Positions 17,531-27,647 are shown, counted from the first letter of the stretch. The stretch: 64,000 nt of DNA from Actinomyces slackii (GCF_900637295.1 NZ_LR134363.1:434001-498000), one strand, 5' to 3'. Notes: a model not told the origin generated them from the sequence alone. A program made the numbers and translations.

Positions 17531-17558
17531 GGCCGGATGCCGGCGCCGGCATCCGGCC
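17531..17558. terminator. 28-bp perfect palindrome, bidirectional terminator
   Basis: GGCCGGATGCCGGC is followed directly by its exact inverted copy. It sits in the 57-base gap between two convergent genes (stops at 17510 and 17568), the usual place for a shared terminator. There are no T-runs. Confidence 0.6.
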
Positions 17559-17567
17559 CAGGAGCGC

Positions 17568-17846
17568 TCAGGAGGAGACCGAGCTCTGCTCCAGAGCGGC
17601 GAAGCCGCCTGCGGCGATGAACAGCACCATCAGCACGATCGCGATGAGGGACACGATGAACTGAGCTCGGGCCCAGTTGCGGCGGGCCTGCGAGGCGCTG
17701 CCGCCGAAGGCGACCACGAGCAGGTAGATGAACCCGACCACCGGGATGGAGGCCACGATGATCGCGATGATCCATGAGCCGAGCGAGTCGGCCGGGTTGG
17801 AGGCATGGGGGGCAGGCGGCGCATAGGGAGCTGGGTACTGGGACAT
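17568..17846 (-). CDS. Small two-TM protein with Pro-rich N-terminus
   Basis: A 92-residue protein: MSQYPAPYAPPAPHAS, then two membrane helices (WIIAIIVASIPVVGFIYLLV and FIVSLIAIVLMVLFIAAGG) joined by a basic loop (QARRNWARAQ). The helical part matches the C-terminus of the 654-residue repetitive protein at 25683-27647 (SIPVVGFIYLL versus AIPVVGLIYLV; NWARA versus KWARA), so the two are paralogues. GAGGAGAA precedes the ATG. The function is unknown. Confidence 0.8.
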   Translation of the reverse strand: MSQYPAPYAPPAPHASNPADSLGSWIIAIIVASIPVVGFIYLLVVAFGGSASQARRNWARAQFIVSLIAIVLMVLFIAAGGFAALEQSSVSS

Positions 17847-18016
17847 GATCGTTCTCCTCATCGACGATGGTGGCGCTCACTATACGGAGCCCCGCATCGA
17901 GCCGCACGGGTCGTACCTGAGGCCAGTCCCGCTCCTCACCCAGAAGGATGTTGGCGCGCCATCGACCCGTTAGTGTCGGCAGCGCCGAGAACTCCACATC
18001 GACTAAGCGAGGAACC

Positions 18017-18346
18017 ATGATCGTCACCACCACCCAGAGTGTCGAGGGCTACCCCGTCACCCAGTACCTGCGCATCGTCTGCGGCGAGACCATCGCCGGG
18101 GTCAACGCCTTCAAGGACATCGCCGCGGGCTTTCGCAACATCGTGGGCGGCCGCTCGGAGGCCTACGAGCGCGAGCTCATGCAGGCCCGCGAGACCGCCC
18201 TGGCGGAGATGGTCCAGCGCGCCCAGGAGCTGGGCGCCGAGGGGGTGATCGGCGTGGACATCGACTACGAGACCCTGGGCAGCGAGAACGGCATGCTCAT
18301 GGTCACGGCCTCGGGCACCGCGGTCCGCTTCTCCGCTCCCCGCTGA
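18017..18346 (+). CDS. YbjQ/UPF0145 family protein
   Basis: A 109-residue protein matching the small YbjQ (UPF0145) family in length and motifs: [34 protein letters not shown], and [16 protein letters not shown] near the end. Family members form pentameric rings and are sometimes called heavy-metal-binding, but the role is not settled. The ATG at 18017 follows GCGAGGAACC. The gene ends exactly where an 82-bp palindrome begins. Confidence 0.92.
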   Translation: MIVTTTQSVEGYPVTQYLRIVCGETIAGVNAFKDIAAGFRNIVGGRSEAYERELMQARETALAEMVQRAQELGAEGVIGVDIDYETLGSENGMLMVTASGTAVRFSAPR

Positions 18347-18428
18347 CCCTGAGTCCGCCAATTTGCGTGAGTTCGTACTTTTCCGGGCCCGGAAAAGTAC
18401 GAACTCACGCAAATTGGCGGACTCAGGG
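18347..18428. repeat. 82-bp perfect palindrome between convergent genes
   Basis: Two 41-base arms (18347-18387 and 18388-18428) are exact reverse complements with no spacer. The first arm begins CCCTGAGTCCGCCAATTTGC and the centre is CCGGGCCCGG. It starts on the base after the YbjQ stop codon and ends seven bases before the regulator pseudogene's stop codon. Extruded or transcribed it gives a 38-40 bp hairpin, so it may serve as a bidirectional terminator or be a mobile palindromic repeat. It is AT-richer than its neighbours. Confidence 0.85.
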
Positions 18429-18435
18429 CGGGTGG

Positions 18436-19483
18436 TCAGGGGGTTGTCGAGGCGCGCACCACGAGCTCGGGGGTGAAGGTGACATGGCGGACAGCGCCGT
18501 CGTCCAGCAGGAGCTCGGCCGCCGCCGCCCCCATCTCCCGCTTGGGCCTGTGCACACTGGTCAAGGGCGTGCTGAGCTCGCCAGCGATGGAGATGTCGTC
18601 ATAGCCGACGACGGCCACATCCTCGGGGACCGACAGCCCTCGGCGCCGCAGCTCGCGCATGGCCCCGAGTGCCATCTGGTCGTTGGCGCACAGCAGAGCG
18701 GTGGGGGCCGCGTCGCCGTCGAGCAGACTGGCGGTCCCGGCCGCCCCGGCGTCGGTCGTGAAACTGGTGCCGCCGCTGAGGGCCTCGACCTCGACCAGAG
18801 TCTCGCGCAGCTCCAGGCCCGCATGCTCCAGGGCGCGGTGGACCCCATCGCGACGATCGGCGGCCTGGCGCACTGACGGCGGTCCGTTGACCAGGCCGAT
18901 GCGCCGATGCCCGCGCGCCACCAGGTGCTTCAGTGGCGGCGCGAGCCCCGGCGACGTCGTCGCAGCTGACCGTGGCAGGCCCCTGATCCTGGGGCGGGTG
19001 GTCCAGGAGGACCACGCGGATGGCGCGATCCGTGAGCACGCTGAGATTGGCCACGGTTGAGGCGCAGGGGGTGATGATGACCCCGCGCACGCCCATGCCC
19101 GCCATGAGGCGCATGACATCGAGCTCGCGCTCGGCCTGGGCGTCGGAGGAGCAGAGCATGGGCACGCAGCCCCCGTCGCGCAGGCGGTCCTCGATCCCAC
19201 GGGCGGCCTCGGTGTAGAAGGGGTTGGAGACGTCATGGACGATGACGCCCACAATGCTGGAGCGCCCCGCCCTCAGGCCGCGCGCCGCCTCGGAGCGCAC
19301 GAAGCCGAGCTCGGTGATGGCCGCCTTCACGCGCTCGCGCGTGGAGGCCGAGACTCGATCGGGGTGGTTGAGGACATGGGAGACGGTGCCCACCGAGACC
19401 CTGGCCAGTCCGGCGACATCGCGCACCGAGGGTCGTGTTCGGGGCCGCCTGGGTCTGTCAGCCTCCGGATCAGCCTCCGGCAT
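18436..19483 (-). pseudogene. LacI-family regulator broken by a frameshift
   Basis: The first part reads MPEADPEADRPRRPRTRPSV, then a clear LacI helix-turn-helix (VRDVAGLARVSVGTVSHVLN) and the start of the sugar-binding domain through VSCDDVAGARAAT. The rest of the family fold (HLVARGHRRIGLVNG ... VVGYDDISIAGELSTPLTSV) lies in another frame. One extra base near 18929-18930 explains it: with it removed, T-E-H-L-V-A-R-G-H reads continuously. In the current sequence translation leaves the family fold there and the sugar-binding domain is lost. The gene may be truly inactive or carry a sequencing error. The ligand is unknown and no sugar genes adjoin. Confidence 0.85.
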
Positions 19484-19697
19484 GATCGTCCTCTCGTCTC
19501 CATCAACGTTGCAGGGCCAGGTGAGCAGCTCGGGTCGGGCACCGAGACGGTGCGATGCCACATCCTCCCACGTCGCAGGGCTGCGCACCAGATAGTCACG
19601 CTGGCATTCGTCTCTATTGCGGGGCCGCCGCCCAGCCATCCACGGCAGTCTTGTTGGCGGCCCTGGCAGCCCTGGGACCGGACGCCGGCAGGACCGA

Positions 19698-19814
19698 ATG
19701 CCGGGGGCGCCTGAGCGCGAGCCTCTCTACGAGCCCACTGGCAACGGTCACGAGCGACGGATCCGGGAGCGCCTGGAGCACTGGCAGGCCCTGCGCGCCG
19801 AGCGCAGGGCCTGA
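19698..19814 (+). CDS. Possible 38-residue small protein
   Basis: An ATG at 19698 with AGGA just upstream opens a frame ending in TGA at 19814: MPGAPEREPLYEPTG, then an Arg/Glu/Leu-rich helix (RRIRERLEHWQALRAERRA). Third codon positions are G/C-rich and the predicted helix is amphipathic. It sits alone in the gap 19484-20412, divergent from the LacI pseudogene. It could instead be the remnant tail of a lost gene. I recognise no family. Confidence 0.4.
   Translation: MPGAPEREPLYEPTGNGHERRIRERLEHWQALRAERRA
19785..19813. terminator. 12-bp hairpin at the end of the small reading frame
   Basis: CAGGCCCTGCGC and GCGCAGGGCCTG form a perfect stem around GCCGA. It overlaps the last codons of the small frame. 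No T-run follows. Confidence 0.45.
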
Positions 19815-20095
19815 CTGCGCGCCCTCTCCCGTCCCGCCCCTGCCGGTGGTGCCGGGTGTTTTTCTCAGGGGGTTCTCAGTACGCATCGGTGGGTTCTTTC
19901 AGGGTCATGGCGTTACATAGTGGACACCACCGGACGGAACCGGTCCCGAGGGTTGGGGAGCCCGACGACGGAACGGACCTCCGAGGCCGGCAACAGGTCT
20001 TAGGGAGCCTGGAGCCGCCGCTTCCGGTGAAGGAGGCGACCGCCTCCCCGGGTGCATGGGAACCCGGGTCGCAGACGGTCCCTCGCGAGGCTTGG

Positions 20096-20132
20096 ACCCC
20101 CGGGTCCGGGGCACACCCCCGGACCCGGGGGT
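20096..20132. terminator. 16-bp GC-rich hairpin
   Basis: ACCCCCGGGTCCGGGG pairs perfectly with CCCCGGACCCGGGGGT around a 5-base loop. It lies about 25 bases before the promoter-like motifs of the sulfur amino-acid operon and would insulate that operon from upstream transcription. Confidence 0.5.
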
Positions 20133-20157
20133 CAAGTCCACCCCAGACCGTCCCCAC

Positions 20158-20185
20158 TTGCCTGAGCGGTCGGGAGCGGTAGGGT
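20158..20185 (+). promoter_or_regulatory. Candidate promoter of the malY-metC-like operon
   Basis: TTGCCT (20158-20163) and TAGGGT (20180-20185) are 16 bases apart. Transcription would start at about 20192, one base before the ATG of the short leader frame, implying a leaderless uORF. Confidence 0.45.
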
Positions 20186-20192
20186 ATGCCCC

Positions 20193-20267
20193 ATGACGAC
20201 CGTGAAGCCTGTGGCCCGCACATCGGTAGTGCGCACCCTTGGCGCGGTTCGAATGCGCATGCGCTGA
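20193..20267 (+). CDS. Possible leaderless leader peptide (24 aa) of the sulfur amino-acid operon
   Basis: A 24-codon frame (MTTVKPVARTSVVRTLGAVR, then M-R-M-R, stop) begins at the predicted transcription start. Two Met codons alternate with Arg just before the stop. Two mutually exclusive hairpins overlap the stop codon: GCGCT (20261-20265)/AGCGC (20269-20273), and GACAGC (20266-20271)/GCTGTC (20282-20287). This is the layout of a translation-coupled attenuator. A methionine-responsive role is inference from the Met codons and from the genes downstream. Confidence 0.35.
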   Translation: MTTVKPVARTSVVRTLGAVRMRMR

Positions 20268-20412
20268 CAGCGCCAGCCGTCGCTGTCCCGATAAGTAACG
20301 GTCAGAGTCCGAGCCCCTCGCTCGTCGCACTCCGCGGAGCCCGCGCGCCCCGTGTTCATCCTCCACCCCGCTCGCGCGCCGTCGTCAGGCGCACGTCCTT
20401 GAGGAGCCTCGC

Positions 20413-21762
20413 ATGCTGTCCATTCTCCCGCCCGCCCGCTCTGCCCAGACCAGCCAGCCCACCCCCGCCCAACCCTCCCGGCCGCATGCCCGCCCCGCGG
20501 CCGAGCCCCCGGCCCCCGCCGTCTCCCGATTCGACGTGGTGCATGATCGCCGCGGCACGGGGAGCCTGAAGTGGGACTTCGCCGCCGAGCGCCGTCGGCC
20601 CGAGGACGCTCTGCCCCTGTGGGTGGCGGATATGGACTACCCGACGGCGCCGTGCGTCACCAGCGCGCTGCTGTGGCGCACCCGCCACGGGATCTTCGGC
20701 TACTCCGAGCCCGACTCGGCCTATGACGCCGCCTTGACCGGCTGGTTCGCCCGGCGCTACGGCTGGCAGGTGGACGCCGAGTGGAACACGGTGACCCCCG
20801 GAGTGGTCCCGGCCCTGGCGCTGGCGGTGCGCGCATGCACGCAGCCGGGCGACTCGGTCGTCATCGAGGAGCCGGTCTACTACCCCTTCAGGGAGGTGGT
20901 GGAGGACAACGGCCGCACTGTTGTCGCAGTGCCCCTGGTGCGCGAGAGCGGCCGCTACCGCCGGGATCTTGCGGCGCTGGAGAGGGCCTTCGCCGCCGGG
21001 GCCAGGCTGTTGCTGCTGTGCAACCCGCACAACCCGGTGGGCAGGGTGTGGGACCGCGAGGAGCTTGAGGCGCTGGCGGAGGTGACGGGGCGCTATGGCG
21101 TGGTGGTGGTCGCCGATGAGATCCACGCGGATCTGGCGCTGCCCGGCTACGCGACGACGCCCTTCGCCTCTCTGCCGGGCACGGCCCGCACGATCACCTG
21201 CACCTCGCCGTCGAAGGCCTTCAACCTGGCGGGGCTCCAGGTGGCCAACATCCTCATCGCCGACGACGCCCTGCGCGCGGCCTTCCGCCGCGAGTTGGCG
21301 GCGGTGGGGTACTCCCAGCCCAATGCGCTGGGCCTGGTGGCGTGCCGGGCCGCCTATGAGCAGGGGGAGTCCTGGCTCGATGAGCTGCGGGAGCATATCG
21401 CCTCAGCACGCGAGCATGTGGTGGAGCGCCTGGCGGCGATACCGGGGGTGGAGGCCTGGCCCTGCGAGGGCACCTACCTGCTGTGGCTGGATTGCGCCGA
21501 GTTGCTGGAGGCCTCGGGGCTCAGCCCGGAGGACCTGGATGATTTCATGCTCCACCGCGCGGGGCTGTGGCTCGACGACGGCCGCATCTTCGGCGCCGGC
21601 GGCCTGGGCTTCACGCGGATCAACGTGGCCTGCCCGCGGCCGGTGCTCGACGAGGCGCTCGATCGACTGGAGTCGGCCGTCCGCGCGCTGCTCGACTCCG
21701 CCGGCCACCTCGGCCGTCATGGCCGTCGTGGCCGTCGTGACCGTCTCCCCCTGTCCGCCTGA
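20413..21762 (+). CDS. MalY/PatB-type PLP-dependent C-S lyase
   Basis: A 449-residue fold-type I PLP enzyme. The signature LPLWVADMDYPTAP is typical of the MalY/PatB group. Further motifs are the Asn of CNPHNPVGRVW, the Asp of VVVADEIHADL, and the PLP lysine in TSPSKAFNL at about 268. The group cleaves cystathionine or cysteine conjugates to a thiol, pyruvate and ammonia, and some members regulate sugar operons. The first 35 residues are a Pro/Ala-rich extension not seen in E. coli MalY. The stop is followed after 20 bases by a second Cys/Met-metabolism gene, so the pair is probably one operon for cysteine/methionine interconversion. Confidence 0.9.
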   Translation: MLSILPPARSAQTSQPTPAQPSRPHARPAAEPPAPAVSRFDVVHDRRGTGSLKWDFAAERRRPEDALPLWVADMDYPTAPCVTSALLWRTRHGIFGYSEPDSAYDAALTGWFARRYGWQVDAEWNTVTPGVVPALALAVRACTQPGDSVVIEEPVYYPFREVVEDNGRTVVAVPLVRESGRYRRDLAALERAFAAGARLLLLCNPHNPVGRVWDREELEALAEVTGRYGVVVVADEIHADLALPGYATTPFASLPGTARTITCTSPSKAFNLAGLQVANILIADDALRAAFRRELAAVGYSQPNALGLVACRAAYEQGESWLDELREHIASAREHVVERLAAIPGVEAWPCEGTYLLWLDCAELLEASGLSPEDLDDFMLHRAGLWLDDGRIFGAGGLGFTRINVACPRPVLDEALDRLESAVRALLDSAGHLGRHGRRGRRDRLPLSA

Positions 21763-21782
21763 TCACCGCCAAGGAGCCGTCG

Positions 21783-22949
21783 ATGAGCACGCAGATCCCC
21801 GCACCGCGCACCTTCCCCGTTCACCACCACCCGACGACGACCCCCACCGACTCCCTGCACCTGGAGACGGTGGTGGTGCGGGCGGGCACGGGCACTGATC
21901 CGGCCACCGGCGCGATCACGACGCCGATCCACCTGTCGACCGCCTACGGGCACCCGGGCCTGGGGGACTCGACGGGGTATGACTACACCCGCTCCGCGAA
22001 TCCCACGCGCGATGTGCTGCAGGACGCGCTGGCCCGGCTGGAGGGGGGCGTGGCGGGATTCGCCCTGGCCTCGGGGATGTCGGCCCTGGAGCTGACGGTG
22101 CTGACGATGGCGCCCCACGGCAGCCGGATCGTGGCACTGCAGGACCTGTACGGGGGCTCCTTCCGGTACCTGGACGTGCTGAATGAGGAGGGCTCCCATG
22201 AGGTCGATTTCGTCACCGGGATCGAGGGGCTGCGCCTGGCCCTGAGGAGGCCTGCCTCCCTGGTGATCATCGAGACCCCGACCAATCCGATGATGGTGGA
22301 GATCGACATCGCCGAGGCGGTCGGGCTGGCTCGGGGCGCTGGTGCTCGACTGGTGGTGGACAACACCTTCTGCACCCCGGTGTTTCAGCGGCCTCTGGAT
22401 CTGGGGGCCGATGCGGTGGTGCACTCGGGGACCAAGTATCTGGGCGGCCACAACGACGTCATGGCCGGCGTCGTGGTGGTGGCCGATGAGACGCTGGCGG
22501 AGCAGTTGAACTACCGGCTCAACACGACGGGCGCCACGCTGGGGCCCTTCGACTGCTTCCTGCTCCTGCGGGGGATGAAGACGCTGGCGCTGCGCATGGA
22601 GCGCCACCAGGCCAACGCGCGGGCGGTGGTGGAGTTCCTCGAGGGCAGTGAGCACGTGACCCGCGTTCTCTACCCGGGGTACTCGGGCATGGTGAGCTTC
22701 GACCTGGCCGAGTCGGCGGACATCGGCCGTTTCCTTCAGGCGGTGCGGGTGTTCACCTTCGCCGAGTCCCTGGGCGGCGTGGAGTCCCTGGTGACATGCC
22801 CGGCGGTACAGACGCATGCGGATGTTCCCCAGGAGGTGCGGGCCTCCTACGGCCTGACCGATCGTCTCCTGCGCCTGAGCGTGGGCATCGAGCACGCCGG
22901 GGACCTCGTGGAGGACCTCCGCCAAGCGCTGGAGGCGGCCCGGGTATAG
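21783..22949 (+). CDS. Cys/Met metabolism PLP-dependent enzyme (cystathionine gamma-synthase/lyase family)
   Basis: A 388-residue member of the Cys_Met_Meta_PP family. Visible motifs are [19 protein letters not shown], the glycine-rich LASGMSALE, the Asp of LVVDNTF at about 193, and the PLP lysine in [13 protein letters not shown] at about 218. The C-terminal [16 protein letters not shown] is also characteristic. Sequence alone does not separate gamma-synthase, beta-lyase and gamma-lyase. AAGGAG lies just upstream of the ATG. Together with the preceding lyase it suggests transsulfuration between cysteine and homocysteine. Confidence 0.9.
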   Translation: MSTQIPAPRTFPVHHHPTTTPTDSLHLETVVVRAGTGTDPATGAITTPIHLSTAYGHPGLGDSTGYDYTRSANPTRDVLQDALARLEGGVAGFALASGMSALELTVLTMAPHGSRIVALQDLYGGSFRYLDVLNEEGSHEVDFVTGIEGLRLALRRPASLVIIETPTNPMMVEIDIAEAVGLARGAGARLVVDNTFCTPVFQRPLDLGADAVVHSGTKYLGGHNDVMAGVVVVADETLAEQLNYRLNTTGATLGPFDCFLLLRGMKTLALRMERHQANARAVVEFLEGSEHVTRVLYPGYSGMVSFDLAESADIGRFLQAVRVFTFAESLGGVESLVTCPAVQTHADVPQEVRASYGLTDRLLRLSVGIEHAGDLVEDLRQALEAARV

Positions 22950-23023
22950 GGGCCCGCTGGGCTGCTCATGGGCTACTCAGCCGGGCCGGGCCCGTGGCGT
23001 CCCAGCGCTACCGGGTCACGGCG

Positions 23024-24478
<1,455 letters not shown>

Positions 24479-24541
24479 CTAGCGAGGGCCACCCCCACGA
24501 ATCGATCCGCTCCGAGCGCACCGCGCTGCGGGCCGCCCGCG

Positions 24542-24592
24542 CCACGGTGCCGCCCGGGCAGCCTGAACCGAGCGGCCCGGGCGGCACCGTGG
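24542..24592 (-). terminator. 18-bp terminator hairpin after the AroE-like gene
   Basis: CCACGGTGCCGCCCGGGC (24542-24559) and its exact inverse (24575-24592) flank a 15-base loop. It begins six bases after the stop codon of the AroE-like gene. Confidence 0.65.
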
Positions 24593-24597
24593 GGCCG

Positions 24598-25467
24598 TCA
24601 GGCCCGGGAGATCCGTGAGGCCTCGGCGACCTGCTCGGGGGTGGGGCGAACCCCGGTGTACAGGGCGAACTGCTCGGCGGCCTGGAGGGCGATGACCTCC
24701 GCGCCGCTGATGACCGGCTTGCCGGCCGCCTCGGCGGCCCGCACGAGGGGGGTCCTCGAGGGGAAGGCGACGACGTCGAAGACGGTGGTGGCGGCCTCGA
24801 TGAGCTCCTGCCCCACCGGCAGATCGTGCTCGGCCGGCCCGCCGGCCATGCCGACGGGAGTGGCGTTGAGGAGCAGGTCGGCGGCGCCGTCGGGCAGCTC
24901 TGCGGCGGTGGCCACCCAACTCCACCCGTACTGCTCGGCCAGGGCCGGACCGGTGGTGGCGTTGCGGGCCACGACGGTGCCCGGTCCGAAGCCGGCGTCG
25001 GTCAGGGCCGCCACACAGGCCTTGGCCATGCCGCCCGCCCCCAGGACCGCGCAGGAGGTGCGCGGCACGTCATGGGTGTCGAGCAGGGTCCGGATGGCGA
25101 TGAAATCGGTGTTGTAGGCCACGAGGCGCCCGTCGTCGTTGACGATGGTGTTGACCGAGTGGATGGCCTGCGCCGACGGCGTCATCTCGTCGACGAGCTC
25201 GATGACGTCCTCCTTCCACGGCATGGACACCGAGCAGCCGCGGATGCCCAGGCCGCGCACTCCGGCGATGACCGCGGTGATGTCGGTGGTCGTGAAGGCC
25301 TTGTAGACGAAGTCCAGGTCGAGGACCTCGTAGAGGTGGTTGTGGAAGCGGGTGCCGATATTGGTGGGCCGAGCTGACAGGGAGATGCACAACTGCGTGT
25401 CTTTGGTGATGTCTCGCACAAGCCCATCCTGCCACGCTCGCGGCCTCGGCTCGCCGATCTTGGGCAT
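24598..25467 (-). CDS. Shikimate dehydrogenase-like enzyme (AroE family)
   Basis: The product has the two-domain AroE layout. The substrate domain has CISLSARPTNIGTRFHN, the catalytic-type lysine in GCSVSMPWKEDV and NTDF. The Rossmann domain has the glycine-rich GAGGMAKACVAAL and ATPVGM. The C-terminal GAEVIALQAAEQFALYTG is also AroE-like. The atypical substrate-site sequence (SARPTNIG) suggests a divergent shikimate/quinate dehydrogenase paralogue, so I leave the symbol blank. A GTG at 25476 is an alternative start; neither has a strong ribosome site. No other aromatic-pathway gene adjoins; pheA lies 23 kb away. Confidence 0.85.
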   Translation of the reverse strand: MPKIGEPRPRAWQDGLVRDITKDTQLCISLSARPTNIGTRFHNHLYEVLDLDFVYKAFTTTDITAVIAGVRGLGIRGCSVSMPWKEDVIELVDEMTPSAQAIHSVNTIVNDDGRLVAYNTDFIAIRTLLDTHDVPRTSCAVLGAGGMAKACVAALTDAGFGPGTVVARNATTGPALAEQYGWSWVATAAELPDGAADLLLNATPVGMAGGPAEHDLPVGQELIEAATTVFDVVAFPSRTPLVRAAEAAGKPVISGAEVIALQAAEQFALYTGVRPTPEQVAEASRISRA

Positions 25468-25513
25468 TGAAAACACCCCGACGCCGACTTGACAGCCGAT
25501 AGCGGGGTGCTGG

Positions 25514-25586
25514 TGCGCCCGAAGGGATTCGAACCCCCAACCTTCTGATCCGTAGTCAGATGCTCTATCCGTTGAGCTACAGGCGC
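25514..25586 (-). tRNA. tRNA-Arg (anticodon ACG)
   Basis: On the complement a full cloverleaf reads GCGCCTG for the acceptor, GCTC/GAGC for the D arm, a CTGAC stem with loop CTACGGA giving anticodon ACG, and TTCGAAT in the T loop. The acceptor closes with CGGGCGC and A as discriminator. CCA is not encoded. Confidence 0.97.
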
Positions 25587-25639
25587 CTGTCGCTTCCGAC
25601 AGGAAGGAACACTACTCGCGCGCCATGGCGCGGACAAAT

Positions 25640-25679
25640 CCGATCCTCGTGAGGCTGGGCACAGCCCCACGAGGATCGG
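25640..25679 (-). terminator. Terminator after the repetitive membrane-protein gene
   Basis: CCGATCCTCGTG and CACGAGGATCGG form a 12-bp stem three bases after the stop codon at 25683. On the minus strand the hairpin is followed by ATTTGT. Confidence 0.65.
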
Positions 25680-25682
25680 CGC

Positions 25683-27647
25683 TTAGCCGGCTGTTCCCCC
25701 GCCGAGCATGAGGAGCGTCGGCACCATGCTGATCGTGCCGATCACCACCCACACGAGCATGGCGCGCGCCCACTTGCGGCGCTCCGGCTTGGCAGAGCCG
25801 AAGAAGCCCACGAACACGAGGTAGATCAGTCCCACCACGGGGATCGCGCACAGGAAGGTGGCCAGAATCCAGCTGAGCTGTGAGTCCCCCTCGTCATCCT
25901 GTGAGGCGGACGGCAGGAGAGGGCCCGCCCCCTCGGGCTGGCGCAGGGGCATGGCGGGGGCGACCGGCGTGGCCTTCGGCTGCTCAGGGCCAGTCGTCTC
26001 CCATGGGGCAGGGCCTCCCGTGACCGCTGGGGAGCCCGCCGTCGAGCTGCCGGGCACGCCCGGGGCCGACGACGGCTGGCCAGGGGCGTCGCCGTACTGG
26101 CCGGAGCCCGGCAGGCCGGAGGCGGGCTGGCCGGGTCCAGGCCCCTGGGCGGGCGGGAGGCCGTCGCCGCCGGGCTGGGCCGGGGGCTGGAAGGGGTTGC
26201 CGACTGCCTGAGCAGGCGCCGGGCCGGGCTGCTGGGGCCCGGCTCCCTGGCTGAAGGGCGAGGCCTGCTGGTCCATGGCCTGAGCCTCAGCGCGAGCCGT
26301 GGCCACCGGGAAGACCGAGGACATGCCGACCTCGCCGTTCTCGCGATGTCCCCACTTGCTCTCACCGGCGTCAGGGGCCGAGGCGGTTCCCGGGGCCGAG
26401 GGGGCGCTGAAAGGCGAGCCGGTGCCCGGGGCTGAGGGCAGCCCCACTCCGGTCCCACCAGGCCCACCCGGGGCCGACGGCGCGCCTGGGGCACCGCCAG
26501 GGGCACCGTAGCCCTGACCCTCCGAATCGAGCCCGGGGGCCGAGGGGGCGCTGAAGGGCGAGCCGGTGCCCGGGGCTGAGGGCAGCCCCGCTCCGGTCCC
26601 ACCAGGCCCACCCGGGGCAGCGCCCGGCGCCGACGGCGCGCTGAAGGGCGAGCCGATCGCAGGCCGATCGGGTTGGCCCGGCACGGCGCCAAAGGGCGCT
26701 CCCGGGGCCGAGGGCGCGCCTGGGGCACCGCCAGGGGCACCGTAGCCCTGGCCCTCCGAATCGAGCCCGGGGGCCGAGGGGGCGCTGAAGGGCGAGCCGG
26801 TGCCCGGGGCTGAGGGCAGCCCCGCTCCGGTCCCACCAGGCCCACCCGGGGCAGCGCCCGGGGCCGAGGGGGCGCTGAAGGGGGAGCCGGTGCCCGGGGC
26901 TGAGGGCAGCCCCGCTCCGGTCCCACCAGGCCCACCCGGGGCAGCGCCCGGGGCCGAGGGGGCACTGAAGGGGGAGCCGATCGCGGGCCGATCGGGCTGG
27001 CCCCACGGTGTCTGCTGCATCGGCTGGTCCGCCTGCGGAGCGCCCGGGGCTGCTGGCATCTGTGCTCTCAGCCCCTGGGCATCCGCCTGTCGCGGCGCCT
27101 CCGGCGAGGGGTGCTGGTACTGCGTGACCCGCGGGCCGGCGGCCGGGGAGGCCCCGGGGGCCATGGCAGTGGCCGGCTGACCGGGCTGGCTCGTCTGGAA
27201 GGGCGATGGGTGGACCGGCCCCTGCCCGGGCTCGGAGACCCGGGGCGAGGACGCACCGGCGCCCATCGGGTAGGCCTGGGTCTGCTCCTCAGGGGGAGGA
27301 CCTGAGCGCTGCGGCGGCTCAGCCGGCCGCCACGAGCCCGGCGCGGGCGTGCCCGGCACTGCCCCCGGCGCACCGGGGGCGGGAGTTCCCGCGGCGGGGG
27401 TCCCCGGCGCGGCGTGGGCGCCCGCAGTGGGCTGGGCGGCATGCGCGCCCGGCGTCCCAGGCGCGGCGTACTGCTCGCGCCGCGGGGCCTGCGAAGCCGC
27501 CGAGGCAGCATCCTGGGCCTGCGACTCGGCTCGAGCCGCGTCCAGAGTGCTCTGGTTGATTAAAACGGTCTGCGCGTTGAAGTCCGCTTGCTGTCCATCG
27601 TCCTGCGGGACGCTTGGACGATGTGTGTCACTGCCGGAGTCAGACAT
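25683..27647 (-). CDS. Pro/Gly/Ala-rich repetitive protein with C-terminal two-TM domain
   Basis: 654 residues. There is no signal peptide; the N-terminus MSDSGSDTHRPSVPQDDGQQ is followed by about 190 Pro/Ala/Gly-rich residues. A repeat zone comes next with six copies of GSPFSAPSAPG, alternating with AAPGGPGGTGAGLPSAPGT and LDSEGQGYGAPGGAPGAP, so longer blocks were duplicated. The last 70 residues hold two membrane helices (SWILATFLCAIPVVGLIYLV; AMLVWVVIGTISMVP) with a basic loop, homologous to the small protein at 17568-17846. Topology suggests a long disordered cytoplasmic arm tethered to the membrane. Function unknown. AAAGGACT precedes the ATG. Confidence 0.85.
   Translation of the reverse strand: MSDSGSDTHRPSVPQDDGQQADFNAQTVLINQSTLDAARAESQAQDAASAASQAPRREQYAAPGTPGAHAAQPTAGAHAAPGTPAAGTPAPGAPGAVPGTPAPGSWRPAEPPQRSGPPPEEQTQAYPMGAGASSPRVSEPGQGPVHPSPFQTSQPGQPATAMAPGASPAAGPRVTQYQHPSPEAPRQADAQGLRAQMPAAPGAPQADQPMQQTPWGQPDRPAIGSPFSAPSAPGAAPGGPGGTGAGLPSAPGTGSPFSAPSAPGAAPGGPGGTGAGLPSAPGTGSPFSAPSAPGLDSEGQGYGAPGGAPGAPSAPGAPFGAVPGQPDRPAIGSPFSAPSAPGAAPGGPGGTGAGLPSAPGTGSPFSAPSAPGLDSEGQGYGAPGGAPGAPSAPGGPGGTGVGLPSAPGTGSPFSAPSAPGTASAPDAGESKWGHRENGEVGMSSVFPVATARAEAQAMDQQASPFSQGAGPQQPGPAPAQAVGNPFQPPAQPGGDGLPPAQGPGPGQPASGLPGSGQYGDAPGQPSSAPGVPGSSTAGSPAVTGGPAPWETTGPEQPKATPVAPAMPLRQPEGAGPLLPSASQDDEGDSQLSWILATFLCAIPVVGLIYLVFVGFFGSAKPERRKWARAMLVWVVIGTISMVPTLLMLGGGTAG
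26377..27000 (-). repeat. Intragenic ~90-bp direct repeats
   Basis: Near-identical blocks encode GSPFSAPSAPG followed by one of two spacer peptides. Six copies lie in about 620 bases, so recombination could change repeat number. Confidence 0.8.

Noticed and set aside
25587..25639. Integration site (att) next to tRNA-Arg
   Set aside because: No integrase or repeated tRNA 3' end was found within the window.
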